Part shown: positions 35,598-44,085 of the stretch, in pieces
Position numbering within the stretch: the first letter of the stretch is position 1
Layout: the number at the start of each line of letters is the position of its first letter
NCBI RefSeq assembly: GCF_009793335.1
Contig: NZ_WING01000001.1
Span: 3,658,001 to 3,722,000 of the forward strand
Reading direction: 5' to 3'
Origin: Actinomadura sp. J1-007
GTDB taxonomy: Bacteria > Actinomycetota > Actinomycetes > Streptosporangiales > Streptosporangiaceae
DNA length: 64,000 bases
Notes under the pieces: generated by a model
Told to the model about the DNA's origin: nothing
The model's input: only the letters and a program-made list of their open reading frames with translations
Databases searched by the model: none
Made by a program: the position numbers and the translations under genes

Positions 35598-36572
35598 ATG
35601 AAGACGGATGCCGTCACCCTGGACGAGGTTGATCAGGGACTGGTGCACGCGCTGCGGATCGACGGCCGGGCCCCGTTCCGCCTCGTCGGCCAGGCCCTCG
35701 GCGTCTCCGAGAACACCGTCGCCCGCCGCTACCGCCGCCTGCGCACGGCCGGCGTCCTCCGCGTCGTCGGCACCCTCAACGGCGCCCGGCTCGGCTACAA
35801 CGCCTGGACCATCCGGTTGCAGTGCACACCGGACGCGGCGACCGCCATCGCCGAGGCCCTCGCCGCCCGTCCCGACACGTCCTACGTCTACCTGCTCTCC
35901 GGCGGCACCGAGATCTCGTGCAGCGTCCAGACGCCCACCGCGGATGAGAGCGAGGCGCTGCTGCTGCACAGGCTCCCCAGGACCAGGCGCGTCACCGCCG
36001 TCTCCGCCCACCTGCTGCTCGGCCACCACGCCCTGCCCGGCGACTGGGCCGGGCCCGCCCGGCTCACCCCCGAGCAGGCCGCGCCGCTCGTCCCGCCGCC
36101 TCCCGAGGCCGCCGACGTCTCCCTGGAGCCCGCGGACCGTCCGCTCTTCGACCTGCTCTCCCGGGACGGACGGGCGAGCCACACCGAACTCGCGGCCGCG
36201 ACCGGCTGGTCCGAATCGACCGTGCGACGCCGACTCACCGTCCTGCGCAGGTCCGGAGTGCTCAACTTCCTCGTCGATATCCCGCCAGCCGCCCTCGGCT
36301 TCCGCGCTGAGGCCCGCCTGTGGATGACCGTGCGCCCGTCCCGGCTCGCCGCCGTGGCCCGCGCGATGGCCGGCCACCCCGAAGTCTCGCTCGTGGCCCA
36401 GACCACGGGGCCGACCAACCTGCTCGCCGCCGTCAACTGCAAGGACTCCCTGGACCTGGCGCGGTATCTGACCGAGCGGATCGCGTCACTGGACGCGATC
36501 CACACGATCGAGACGGCCCCCGTCATCCGCACGGTGAAACGAGCCGGGGCCCTGCTCCCCCTCGAACGCTGA
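35598..36572 (+). CDS. Lrp/AsnC-family regulator, double-length
   Basis: 324 aa, two Lrp/AsnC halves in one chain. The first HTH is VGQALGVSENTVARRYRRLR with a following ligand-type domain; the second is LAAATGWSESTVRRRLTVLR followed by an RAM-like domain. Family members respond to amino acids or other small effectors. It is divergent from the DHA2 exporter and is probably its regulator. CATACT lies 9 bp before the ATG, so a very short leader is likely. Confidence 0.88.
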   Translation: MKTDAVTLDEVDQGLVHALRIDGRAPFRLVGQALGVSENTVARRYRRLRTAGVLRVVGTLNGARLGYNAWTIRLQCTPDAATAIAEALAARPDTSYVYLLSGGTEISCSVQTPTADESEALLLHRLPRTRRVTAVSAHLLLGHHALPGDWAGPARLTPEQAAPLVPPPPEAADVSLEPADRPLFDLLSRDGRASHTELAAATGWSESTVRRRLTVLRRSGVLNFLVDIPPAALGFRAEARLWMTVRPSRLAAVARAMAGHPEVSLVAQTTGPTNLLAAVNCKDSLDLARYLTERIASLDAIHTIETAPVIRTVKRAGALLPLER

Positions 36573-36714
36573 GCCGAGGACGGCTCGCGCGGAGTCCGGC
36601 GCGCCGTTCCCGCCGAGCGAGGTTTCCGCGGTCACTCTCCGTGGGCATGCGTAAAGGTGATCAAGCTCTGGGGGACGTCTCCGGCCTGGGGACGACCGCG
36701 AATCGGGGGACTGC

Positions 36715-36963
36715 ATGAACGTGAAGCGCGTGATGACCGTGACCGCCTGCGCCGCCTGCGCCGTGGCCGGCCCGCTGCCCGCGGCGTCCGCGGCGCCGGA
36801 GCCCACCGCCCTCGCGGCGCAGGGCTGCCGGGTGGACATCCCCATCTTCAAGCCGTTCCTGGTCCCGGAGGGCAGCGACGCGAAGATCCTCAACCAGACC
36901 TTCACGTGCGTCAAGGGTCAGTGGGTCCTCAAGCCGAAGACCTCCTCGACCGGCCGGGATTAG
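36715..36963 (+). CDS. Small secreted protein, 82 aa
   Basis: ATG 36715 after GGGGGA. A Sec signal peptide ends near ASAAP (27), leaving a mature peptide of about 55 aa with two cysteines (C38, C65) likely to form a disulfide. The mature sequence includes CRVDIPIFKPFLVPEGSDAK. The family is not recognised. It lies just before a codirectional MFS exporter gene with a 53-bp gap. Confidence 0.7.
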   Translation: MNVKRVMTVTACAACAVAGPLPAASAAPEPTALAAQGCRVDIPIFKPFLVPEGSDAKILNQTFTCVKGQWVLKPKTSSTGRD

Positions 36964-37016
36964 GCCGCGGCCGGTCCGGGCACGATCACGATCGCCCCCG
37001 GGTTCGGGGGTGACGC

Positions 37017-38519
37017 ATGGGCGGTCGGCGGTGGGCCGTGCTCGCGGTGCTGTCGGGCAGCCTGCTGATCATCGCGATGGACGCGACGATCCTCAACGTG
37101 GCGTTCCCGTCGCTGGTGGCCGACCTCCGGCCGTCCTCGGTCGAGCAGCTCTGGATCGTCGACGCGTACGCGCTCGTGCTGTCCGGGCTGCTGATCACCG
37201 CCGGGGCGCTCGGCGACCGCTGGGGCCGCCGCCGGCTGCTGCTGGCGGGCTTCGCGATCTTCACGCTGGCCTCGCTGCTGGCGGTGGCGGCGACCACCCC
37301 GGTGGTGGTGATCGTCGCGCGGGCCCTGCTCGGCGTCGGCGGCGCCGCCATCATGCCGGCGACGATCTCGATCCTGCGGGTGGTGTTCACCGACCCCCGC
37401 GAGCGGGCCCTCGCCTACAGCGTCTGGACGGCCGTGATCGGCGCGGGCATGGCGCTCGGCCCGCTGGTCGGCGGCCTGGTCGTCGAGGCGTTCGCGTGGG
37501 AGGCGGCGTTCCTGCTGAACGTGCCCGTCGCCGCCGTGTGCATCGTGTTCACGCTGTGGCTGGTGCCCGAGTCGTCCCATCCGCGCGAGGGCCGCTGGGA
37601 CTGGTGGGGCGTGGCGCAGTCGGTCGTCGGCATGGTGTCGCTGGCCGCGGGGATCAAGCTGGCCGGCGCGCACGACGTGCCCCTCGGCCTCGCCCTGCTC
37701 GTCCTGGCGGCGGCGGCCCTGACGCTGTTCGTGCGCCGGGAGCTGCGCATCGCGAACCCGCTGCTCCAGGTCCGGATGTTCGCGCGCCGGACGTTCAGCG
37801 TCTCAGCGGTCTCGATCTTCCTCGGCATGCTGGCGCTCGGCGCGGTGCTGTTCCTGCTCAGCCAGTGGTTCCAGTACGCGCAGGGCCTGCGGCCGTTCGC
37901 CGCCGGGGTGCGGCTGCTGCCCGCCCCCGCCACCCTGATCATCGCGCCCCTCTTCACACCGCGCCTGATCGGCCGCTTCGGCGTCGGCCCGGTGCTCGGC
38001 TGCGCGATGGGCGTCGCCGCGCTCGGCATGGCGGTGCCGTGGCTGGCCGACCTGGCGGGCCGCCTGGACTACGCCGCGGTCGCCGTCGCGCTCGCCTGCC
38101 TCGGCATCGGCTTCGGCATCGCCGCCACCGCGGCCTCGGTGGCGCTGCTGGCGTCCTCGCCGCAGGAGGAGGCGGGCGGCGCGGCGGCGGTCGAGGAGAT
38201 CTCGTACGAGCTGGGCGGCGCGATGGGCGTCGCCGCGATCGGCAGCCTGGCCGGCGTCCTGTACCGCAACGCCCTCCCCGCCCTCGACCTGCCCGCCCCG
38301 CTGTCGGCCCGCCTCCGCGACTCCATCGGCGAGGCCGCCGTCGTCTCCGGCGAGATCGGCGGCCCCGCAGGCGCGCACGCCATGCACGAGGCGACCCGCG
38401 CGTTCACCGCGGCCCTCGGCTGGTCCTTCCTCGCCGCCGCGATCACCCTCCTCCTGTCCGGCCTCATCGGCCACCACCTCATCCCCAAAAACTACAAACC
38501 CACCGAACCACCCCACTAA
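37017..38519 (+). CDS. MFS multidrug transporter, DHA2 (EmrB/QacA) type
   Basis: 500 aa with about 14 membrane segments. The first helix has MDATILNVAFPSLVADL, motif A is GALGDRWGRRRLLL and the proline-rich motif C region is AVIGAGMALGPLVGG. It is a proton-coupled exporter of cationic drugs or antiseptics. A GGGGGTG site precedes ATG 37017. No regulator is next to it, unlike the other two exporters here. Confidence 0.92.
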   Translation: MGGRRWAVLAVLSGSLLIIAMDATILNVAFPSLVADLRPSSVEQLWIVDAYALVLSGLLITAGALGDRWGRRRLLLAGFAIFTLASLLAVAATTPVVVIVARALLGVGGAAIMPATISILRVVFTDPRERALAYSVWTAVIGAGMALGPLVGGLVVEAFAWEAAFLLNVPVAAVCIVFTLWLVPESSHPREGRWDWWGVAQSVVGMVSLAAGIKLAGAHDVPLGLALLVLAAAALTLFVRRELRIANPLLQVRMFARRTFSVSAVSIFLGMLALGAVLFLLSQWFQYAQGLRPFAAGVRLLPAPATLIIAPLFTPRLIGRFGVGPVLGCAMGVAALGMAVPWLADLAGRLDYAAVAVALACLGIGFGIAATAASVALLASSPQEEAGGAAAVEEISYELGGAMGVAAIGSLAGVLYRNALPALDLPAPLSARLRDSIGEAAVVSGEIGGPAGAHAMHEATRAFTAALGWSFLAAAITLLLSGLIGHHLIPKNYKPTEPPH

Positions 38520-38652
38520 CCCATCCCGCCACACGCCCGTGCCGCGGAAGCCGGGTCAGTGCAGAAAAGAGGCATCCAGCGAGATGGCGAGGGCGCCTCT
38601 TCTCCACGCCACCGCAGGGCGGAGGCAACCGCGCCGCCCTCCGGCACCGGCC

Positions 38653-38838
38653 TCACGCCTTCACGCGGCGCACCAACTCGGCGAAGGTCTTGGCCGTCAG
38701 TACGAGCCGTCCGCGCTCCGGCGCCTTGCTGTCACGAACGCAGACCGCGCGACCCGCCGAGCCTGCGATCTCCACGCAGTCTGCGTTGGACGACTGCCCG
38801 CTGCTGTAGGACGACTTACGCCATTGCTGCATGTGCAC
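38653..38838 (-). CDS. DUF397 protein A
   Basis: 61 aa with the domain hallmarks WRKSSYSSG, DCVEIA, VRDSK and FAELVRRVK. DUF397 proteins usually accompany XRE/DUF5753 (Scr1-like) regulators in actinomycetes, and some act as their antagonists. Last of three closely spaced copies on this strand. Confidence 0.92.
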   Translation of the reverse strand: MHMQQWRKSSYSSGQSSNADCVEIAGSAGRAVCVRDSKAPERGRLVLTAKTFAELVRRVKA

Positions 38839-38859
38839 GTCGCTCCATCCACACCGGAC

Positions 38860-39054
38860 TCAAAAATTTGCCTCGTAGCGCTTCACCCGATCAAGCAGTT
38901 CGGCGAAGACCCTGGCCGACAGGCACAGGTGGCCGCCTTGGGGATCTCTGCTGTCCCGAACGCCCACACCCTGCACCAGCGCCGCCAGTTCCACACACTC
39001 CTGTCCGCCGTCGCCGCCCCCGCCACTACGACTCGACTTCCGCCACCGAATCAT
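38860..39054 (-). CDS. DUF397 protein B
   Basis: 64 aa: WRKSSRSGGGGDGGQECVEL, VRDSRDPQGG and FAELLDRVKRYE. It is almost the same in plan as copy D at 39626, both with a Gly-rich insert after SSRS, so the two are probably recent duplicates. It lies 21 bp before copy A and 6 bp after copy C. Confidence 0.92.
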   Translation of the reverse strand: MIRWRKSSRSGGGGDGGQECVELAALVQGVGVRDSRDPQGGHLCLSARVFAELLDRVKRYEANF

Positions 39055-39060
39055 GTGCGC

Positions 39061-39282
39061 CTACCAATTCTGTTCCGGCATTGAGCAAGCTCGTTCGACT
39101 TGCTTCGCGCGGATCAGAAGCTCAGCGAAGCCTTCGGCCGACAGGGTCAGATGACGGTCCTCAGGATCTTTGCTGTCACGGATGCCGACGTGGGCGCTGC
39201 TGATCGCTGCCAGCTCCACGCAGTCCGCCTGTCCGGAAGACCCGCTGCTGTAGCTGGATCTCCGCCATGCCCGGCTCTTCAT
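39061..39282 (-). CDS. DUF397 protein C
   Basis: 73 aa from ATG 39282: WRRSSYSSGSSGQADCVELA, IRDSKDPEDRHLTLSAEGFA and a longer C-terminal tail with an extra Cys. First of the three-gene DUF397 run. Confidence 0.9.
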   Translation of the reverse strand: MKSRAWRRSSYSSGSSGQADCVELAAISSAHVGIRDSKDPEDRHLTLSAEGFAELLIRAKQVERACSMPEQNW

Positions 39283-39625
39283 CGCATTGACTCCCTGCCG
39301 CATCCGGGCCTCGTACCGGCTCGAACGGTGGCCAACGGCGCTCAACAAGAACGTGCTGGACGATGATTCCCACTCTCATGGACTCTCGGGCTTAGGTCCA
39401 GCCTTGCTCTCCGCGCGGTTGGCGAACGAGCGGCGGACGCGTCTTCACATGGGACGGCGACGCACGTACCCAGCAGCCCCCCGGAGGAACGCCGTCGCTG
39501 CACGAGAGAACGGCGCCATGTGTGCACGTCGGAGGCGTGAGGAGGGATCGTCTGGTCTCTCCTTTATGCGATGAGCGGCACGGACTCCACGACCGCGCCG
39601 CTCACTCACGTCAGCCAATATTCCC
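39283..39625. other. Gap between DUF397 copies C and D with no gene seen
   Basis: 343 bp with several stop codons in every frame and no DUF397 or HTH remnant that I can recognise. It presumably holds the promoter of the C-B-A run. Confidence 0.5.
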
Positions 39626-39820
39626 TCAGAAGCTCAGCTCGTCCCGCTTGACGCGGCCAACGAACTCGGCGAAGCCCTCGGACGACAGGCTCAGATGCCC
39701 ACTTTCAGGATTCTTGCTGTCCCGAACACCCACACCCTGCTCCAGCGCTGCCAGCTCCACACAGTCCTGGCCGCCAGAGCCCCCGCCGCCGCTACGACTC
39801 GACTTACGCCAGCTGGTCAT
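39626..39820 (-). CDS. DUF397 protein D
   Basis: 64 aa from ATG 39820, which overlaps the end of the DUF5753 gene by 17 bp. Motifs: WRKSSRSGGGGSGGQDCVEL, VRDSKNPESGHLSLS and FAEFVGRVK. The overlap with a DUF5753 frame is the usual partner arrangement. Confidence 0.92.
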   Translation of the reverse strand: MTSWRKSSRSGGGGSGGQDCVELAALEQGVGVRDSKNPESGHLSLSSEGFAEFVGRVKRDELSF

Positions 39821-40478
39821 TCCACTGCTCCATCCGTCGTGCGATGAGCTTCCGCGAAGCGTCCCAAGGCAAGGCGCTATCGCCGATTCGGTCCCAACGT
39901 ACCTCGAACTCACGGAGCTCAGAGTCTCCCTGAATCAGCCTCCCTCCTCCTGGAGCTTCGACAAAAGCGAGGCTTCCTCTGGCAAGCGCGAGCCTGTTGA
40001 AGGAACCGTCCAGGCCGAGGTAGAAATTCGTGGCTTGCGGGACCACCCGGACGCTGACCTGAGGGTGGCAGGCGAGTTCGTGAATGACCGCGAGTTGGTC
40101 TCGCATCACCTTGGGACCGCCGATCGGGCGGAGCAGCGCGGACTCGTCCAGCAGGACCCACACGTGCGGAGGGTCATCGCGCCGTAGAACGTCCTGCCTG
40201 CGCATGCGGGCCTCTACGGCGCCCTCGATGTCGGTCACCATGCGTGAGGCCGTGATGCAGGCCCGCGCGTACTCGGGCGTCTGGAAGAGTCCAGGGATCA
40301 GCGATAGCCGGTAGAACCGGATGACTCGCGCCTGAGTTTCGTACTTCGCGTACTCCGCGAACCAGTCCGGGTCGTGGGCCGTTCTCGCGTATCTGACCAA
40401 GCGAGCGAAATGCCCGTTGAGCTGGAGGAACGCGTCCAGCTTGTCTGCTTGGTGGTGGGCATTGGGGACGTGAAGGCC
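39804..40478 (-). pseudogene. XRE/DUF5753 (Scr1-like) regulator lacking its HTH
   Basis: The DUF5753 domain is intact: AHDPDWFAEYAKYETQARVI, FQTPEYARA, VLLDESALLRPIGG and FVEAPGGGRL to the stop at 39804. Homology begins only at the very end of the XRE domain (GLHVPNAHHQADKLDAF), and the DNA-binding helices are absent. There is no usable in-frame start. Upstream sequence is the opposite-strand ATPase gene, so a deletion removed the HTH and the divergent promoter region. Confidence 0.75.
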
Positions 40479-40835
40479 GGTGCGCCTCTCGTGCTCGACT
40501 GGAAGGCCCTTCCGAGCGCGAGCCTGCCGGGCACGGTGCGCCTCCTGCTGGAGCAGCGCCTCGCGGGGCGCGGGCTGCTGCCTCTGCTCGGCGGCCGAGC
40601 GGACGACCTGTATCTCGCCACCTCCGAACTCCTGACGAACGCCTGCAAGGAGACGCCGTACGCCGAGATCCACTACCGCTCTACGTTCGGCCGGCATTGC
40701 GTGTGGATCGGGGTCTGGGATTCGTCCGATCGGATTCCCGGTGAGCCGGCCTTCCATCCTGATTGGCCGCTCGCGCTGCTGGAGGCGCGGGACGGCGGCC
40801 ACGCTGAGGCGCGTTTCATCGGGCCCGACCAGTAA
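40470..40835 (+). CDS. ATP-binding (anti-sigma / HATPase) protein, degenerate
   Basis: About 121 aa from GTG 40470 (GTG 40491 also possible). SLPGTVRLLLEQRL and the N box LYLATSELLTNACKETP are typical of the small HATPase proteins that accompany DUF397/Scr1 genes. It ends HPDWPLALLEARDGGHAEAR without the later Gly-rich ATP-lid motif, so ATP binding is doubtful. Its 5' end abuts the broken DUF5753 gene and no good ribosome site is visible. Confidence 0.55.
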   Translation: MKAGAPLVLDWKALPSASLPGTVRLLLEQRLAGRGLLPLLGGRADDLYLATSELLTNACKETPYAEIHYRSTFGRHCVWIGVWDSSDRIPGEPAFHPDWPLALLEARDGGHAEARFIGPDQ

Positions 40836-40993
40836 ATGCCTATGCGTTCGCAACGGGTGTCGTAGGAAGTGATTCGGGAGACCCGGGATAAACGGCGGGC
40901 GGCCGGGGAGTCGAAGTGTTCTCGTTACGGGATTTCGGTGCCTTCGGAGGGGTGGATTATATGAATTGATCGGCCAGGTAATGCGGTTGGGGG

Positions 40994-41665
40994 TTAGGTG
41001 GGGTGGGCGCCGTGGGATTCGAGCCAGATCGCCATGGTGGGGAAGTTGGAGCGGCGGGCGGCGTCCAGGGGAGTGAGGTTGTCGTGGCCCACCCAGTTGA
41101 GGTCGGCGCCCAGGGCGAGGAGGTGGGCGGCGGTGTTCTGGTGGCCGCCGTGGGCTGCGCACCACAGCGCGTTGGAGAGTTCGGAACGGGCGGGGACCGG
41201 GTCCGTCAGGGCTTGGACGCGGGACAGGAGGCCGAGGGCGGCGGCCTGCCAGAGGTTGGGGTCCGCGCCGTGTTCCAGCAGGCGGTGCGCGGCGTTCCAC
41301 TGGCCGAACGCGACGGCGTCCGCGAGGGGCGTGCCGCCGTCGATGACCGAGCCGGGAGCGGAGACGTCGGCTCCGGCGGCGACGAGGGCGTCCACGGCGG
41401 GTACGTCGTCGTTGCTCGCGGCCCAGTGCAGCGGCGTCTCGGCGTGCGCGCCGGCGAACGGGGCGTTGACGTCGGCGCCCGCCTCCACCAGTACGAGGAC
41501 GGTCCGCGCGATCTCCGGGAGGTGGCCGGGGTGGTCGGTGGCGACGTGCAGGAGCGTGCGGGCGCCGTCCGGGCGGGCGGTGGCGAGGTTCGGGGAGGCG
41601 GCGAGAACGCGGCGGAGCGTCTCGGGGGCGCCGGTACGGATCGCCTCGACGGCCGCGTCAATCAC
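40994..41665 (-). CDS. Ankyrin-repeat protein
   Basis: 223 aa with about five ankyrin repeats (RTLLHVATDH, VEAGADVNAP, ETPLHWAASNDD, VAAGADVSAP, LLEHGADPNLW, LLALGADLNWVGHDNLTPLD). These are protein-binding modules, and the partner is unknown. Start GTG 41665 overlaps the sulfotransferase stop (GTGATTGA), so translation is coupled. Confidence 0.9.
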   Translation of the reverse strand: MIDAAVEAIRTGAPETLRRVLAASPNLATARPDGARTLLHVATDHPGHLPEIARTVLVLVEAGADVNAPFAGAHAETPLHWAASNDDVPAVDALVAAGADVSAPGSVIDGGTPLADAVAFGQWNAAHRLLEHGADPNLWQAAALGLLSRVQALTDPVPARSELSNALWCAAHGGHQNTAAHLLALGADLNWVGHDNLTPLDAARRSNFPTMAIWLESHGAHPT

Positions 41666-42494
41666 GGTGCAGCCAGGTGAGCAGGTCGGGCGGGGCGAGG
41701 GCGGCGGCGCGTTCGTGATAGCGGGCCAGGTCGGCGGGGGTGAGGGCCGCGCGGCCCTCGCCGGACGTGCCGCGGCGGAAGAACGCGGCGTCGTCCTTGA
41801 GGACGCCCGGCGGCGTCGGAACGGACGCCCGCGCGCGCATGGACGCGAACGTCGCCGCGTCCACCAGGGACGGCCACACGTCCTCGGGCACGTCGATGCC
41901 GAGGATCCCCGCCAGGCGGCGCATCTCGCCGGGGAGGTCGCGCAGCAGGTCGTCGTAGTGAACGAGCACGACGTTCGGCTCGGAACGCGACCAGGCGTCG
42001 GACAGGTGCCACATGACGCCGGGGAGCGAGTCCATCTCTTCGAGGTGCGAGACGTCCCGGGAGATCCAGTCGAGAAGCCATTCGTCCAGGGGAGGAAGGG
42101 CGCGGGACCGTTCGCGGACGATGTTGGCGCTCTGGTGGTGCAGGGAGACGGCCATGTCGAGCGGGTGGCGGGCGACGACGATGTACGTCGCGCGGGGGTC
42201 GAGCGGGACGCCGTCCAACGGGGTGTGGGTCTTGACGAACCGGCGGTGCCGCTGGGCTTCGAGGCGCGCGATGACCTCGTCGCGGGGCGTGACGAGCCAG
42301 TCGAGCCACGGGGAGAGAGCGGAGAGCGGCTCGGGGAGTTCGGGCGTGCGGAAGACCAGGAGCGCGCAGATCATCTGCATCCAGGTCGTGCCGCTCTTGG
42401 ACCGGGTACTGATCACGATGTCGCCCCGGCGGAACGGGAAGTCCTCCCACCGGCCGCTGTCCTCGTCCGCCGAGGTGTACCGGGTCCAGTCCAT
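41658..42494 (-). CDS. Sulfotransferase (PAPS-dependent, SULT-like)
   Basis: 278 aa from ATG 42494. The 5'-phosphosulfate loop is TRSKSGTTWMQ (30-40). H in VKTHTPLDG is the likely catalytic base, and the 3'-phosphate motif is VARHPLDMAVS. It transfers sulfate from PAPS to a hydroxyl or amine of a small molecule; the acceptor is unknown. The ankyrin gene directly downstream is coupled and could encode a partner. Confidence 0.92.
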   Translation of the reverse strand: MDWTRYTSADEDSGRWEDFPFRRGDIVISTRSKSGTTWMQMICALLVFRTPELPEPLSALSPWLDWLVTPRDEVIARLEAQRHRRFVKTHTPLDGVPLDPRATYIVVARHPLDMAVSLHHQSANIVRERSRALPPLDEWLLDWISRDVSHLEEMDSLPGVMWHLSDAWSRSEPNVVLVHYDDLLRDLPGEMRRLAGILGIDVPEDVWPSLVDAATFASMRARASVPTPPGVLKDDAAFFRRGTSGEGRAALTPADLARYHERAAALAPPDLLTWLHRD

Positions 42495-42519
42495 GCGCCC
42501 CAGCGTAGCCAGTGGCAGA

Positions 42520-42780
42520 ACGCCTGACTCGTCCGGACGGGGCGCCCGGAGACCGCGTCCGGCGGGCGGGGGCCGCGTCCGGCAGGGGCGGCTGGTGGGC
42601 ACGTCCGTGGAGGACGGCGGGCGGGCGGAGGCTGCACCCGGCCGGTGCGTACGGCGGCGGGGGCGGCTGGCGGGCGCGTCCGGACGGGACGCGCGGAGGT
42701 CGCGTTCGGACGGTGCGTTCGGCGGCTAGCGGGCGCGTTCGGCGGGGGCGGCCCCTGGCGCGTTTGGCTGGTCTGTTCGG
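42520..42780. repeat. Degenerate GC-rich repeat region
   Basis: Units like GGCGGCTGGCGGGCGCGTCC recur at least four times with drift between the sulfotransferase and NarL-type genes. No gene is seen in 42495-42812. Confidence 0.55.
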
Positions 42781-42812
42781 TTGGCGCATCCGGCTCGGCT
42801 GGCGGGGTGGGG

Positions 42813-43418
42813 TTAGAGCCAGCCGGCGTGCTCGGCGATTCGTACGGCGTGCAGGCGGTTGCGGGCGCCGAGTTTGGCGACGATCGCGGTGAGGTAGTTG
42901 CGGACGGTTCCGGGGGACAGGTTCAGCCGGGCCGCTATCTCGTCGCTCTCGATGCCCTCGGCCGCGAGCCGCAGCACCTCCAGTTCGCGGTCCGACAGCG
43001 GGCCATACTCGGATTCCAGCGCGGCGACCGCGAGCTGCGGGTCGATCACTCGCAGCCCGGCCGCGACCTTGCGGATGGCCTCGGCGAGCTGTTCGGGCGG
43101 CGCGTCCTTGACGATGAACCCGGACACCTTCGCGGCGAGCGCGCGGCGCAGGTTGCCGGGGCGGCCGACGCCGGTGAGGACCAGCACGCGGCAGGACGGC
43201 AGCCTGTCGCGCAGTTCGGCGGCGGCGGTGAGGCCGTCCACGCCGGGCAGCACGATGTCGATGACCGCGACGTCCGGGCGTTCCGCGAGCGCCGCCGGGA
43301 CGATGGCGTCGCCCGAATGGACTTCCGCGACGACGTCGATGTCGCGTTCCAACTTCAGCAGCGCGACCAGCGCGCCCCTGACCATGTGCATGTCCTCGGC
43401 GATCAGCACCCGGATCAT
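42813..43418 (-). CDS. Orphan NarL/DesR-type response regulator
   Basis: 201 aa. Receiver domain: acidic pair ED at 8-9, phospho-acceptor D54 in VIDIVLPG, Thr in LTGVG and Lys in FIVKDAPPEQL. The LuxR HTH is LSDRELEVLRLAAEGIESDE with LNLSPGTVRNYLTAIVAKLG. No sensor kinase gene is adjacent, and the only kinase in the window is 36 kb away and of a different class. Start ATG 43418. Confidence 0.93.
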   Translation of the reverse strand: MIRVLIAEDMHMVRGALVALLKLERDIDVVAEVHSGDAIVPAALAERPDVAVIDIVLPGVDGLTAAAELRDRLPSCRVLVLTGVGRPGNLRRALAAKVSGFIVKDAPPEQLAEAIRKVAAGLRVIDPQLAVAALESEYGPLSDRELEVLRLAAEGIESDEIAARLNLSPGTVRNYLTAIVAKLGARNRLHAVRIAEHAGWL

Positions 43419-43533
43419 GGTCGTCCCTCCCGCCCGCACTACGGCTCCGCCATGATCCATCGTGTCGGACGCGCGCGCCCCCGCGAGAACCGGCCGGTCC
43501 TGCGACCGCCGTTCGCCCGATCGGGACACCGGG

Positions 43534-43797
43534 GTGGACGACGTCGGCGGCGCCGTGTTCGTCCTCAAGAGGGGTGCGATCCGGTGCCGGTTCGTGGGCA
43601 TTCCGGAGGGCACGGGCGAACGGGCGCGCGCCGACGTCGTCTCCGCGCTGCGCTATCACGGCTACGCGTGCGCTGACGGGGTGGTGCTGCGGTCGTCCGG
43701 CTGCGCGGTGTGCGGCATCCGGAGGCGGGCGTCGGAGGTCAGGCCGCGCGGCGGGTGCGGCGCGACGTGCGGCGGCCCGCCCGGCCCGAGGGGGTGA
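43534..43797 (+). CDS. Hypothetical Cys-containing protein, low confidence
   Basis: 87 aa from GTG 43534. The first 60 codons show coding-like third positions and a plausible alpha/beta pattern (VFVLKRGAIRCRFVGIPEGT, then ADVVSALRYHGYACADG). The last 20 codons overlap the LPFR gene on the other strand and look non-coding, so the true end is uncertain. The family is not recognised. Confidence 0.3.
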   Translation: MDDVGGAVFVLKRGAIRCRFVGIPEGTGERARADVVSALRYHGYACADGVVLRSSGCAVCGIRRRASEVRPRGGCGATCGGPPGPRG

Positions 43798-43885
43798 GGA
43801 GCTGGAGCAGGACCCGGAACGGCAGCGTGACGACGTTGACGATGGTCGCGATGATGCTTCGCAGTGCCGCGGTGATACGGCGCAT
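43739..43885 (-). CDS. LPFR-motif small protein, 48 aa
   Basis: ATG 43885 follows AAGGAGA. The peptide begins MRRITAALRSIIATIVNVVT, followed by LPFRVLLQLL and a basic Ser/Thr/Arg tail. This matches the widespread actinobacterial small proteins named for the LPFR motif. A single amphipathic or membrane helix (8-30) with positive flanks suggests membrane association; function is unknown. Confidence 0.75.
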   Translation of the reverse strand: MRRITAALRSIIATIVNVVTLPFRVLLQLLTPSGRAGRRTSRRTRRAA

Positions 43886-44001
43886 TGTCTCTCCTTCTTC
43901 GTTGTCGATGGTCGTACGTACCCCTCCCTTCGCGTCTACACATTCAGGCCGGTTTCGGTCCGCCCTTGGAAGGCGTTCTTGGGCTGCGGGCGCGGCCGGG
44001 C

Positions 44002-44073
44002 GCCGGAACGCGACCGGCCGCCGGAACGCGACCGGCCGCCGGAACGTGGCCGGCCGCCGGAACGCGGCCGGCC
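44002..44073. repeat. Four tandem copies of an 18-bp unit
   Basis: The unit GCCGGAACGCGACCGGCC is repeated four times, the third and fourth with one or two changes, just after the MFS gene stop. Each unit contains GGCC palindromes and could fold, so it may act as a terminator or be slippage-derived. Confidence 0.8.
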
Positions 44074-44085
44074 GCGAGGACGGCG

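Noticed and set aside
39804..41300. 498-codon frame that would give the DUF5753 gene a long N-terminus
   Set aside because: Upstream of about 40478 it is antisense to the ATPase gene, with Arg/Pro-rich non-family sequence.
44002..44073. Possible CRISPR array
   Set aside because: The 18-bp units are directly adjacent with no spacers, so it is a simple tandem repeat.
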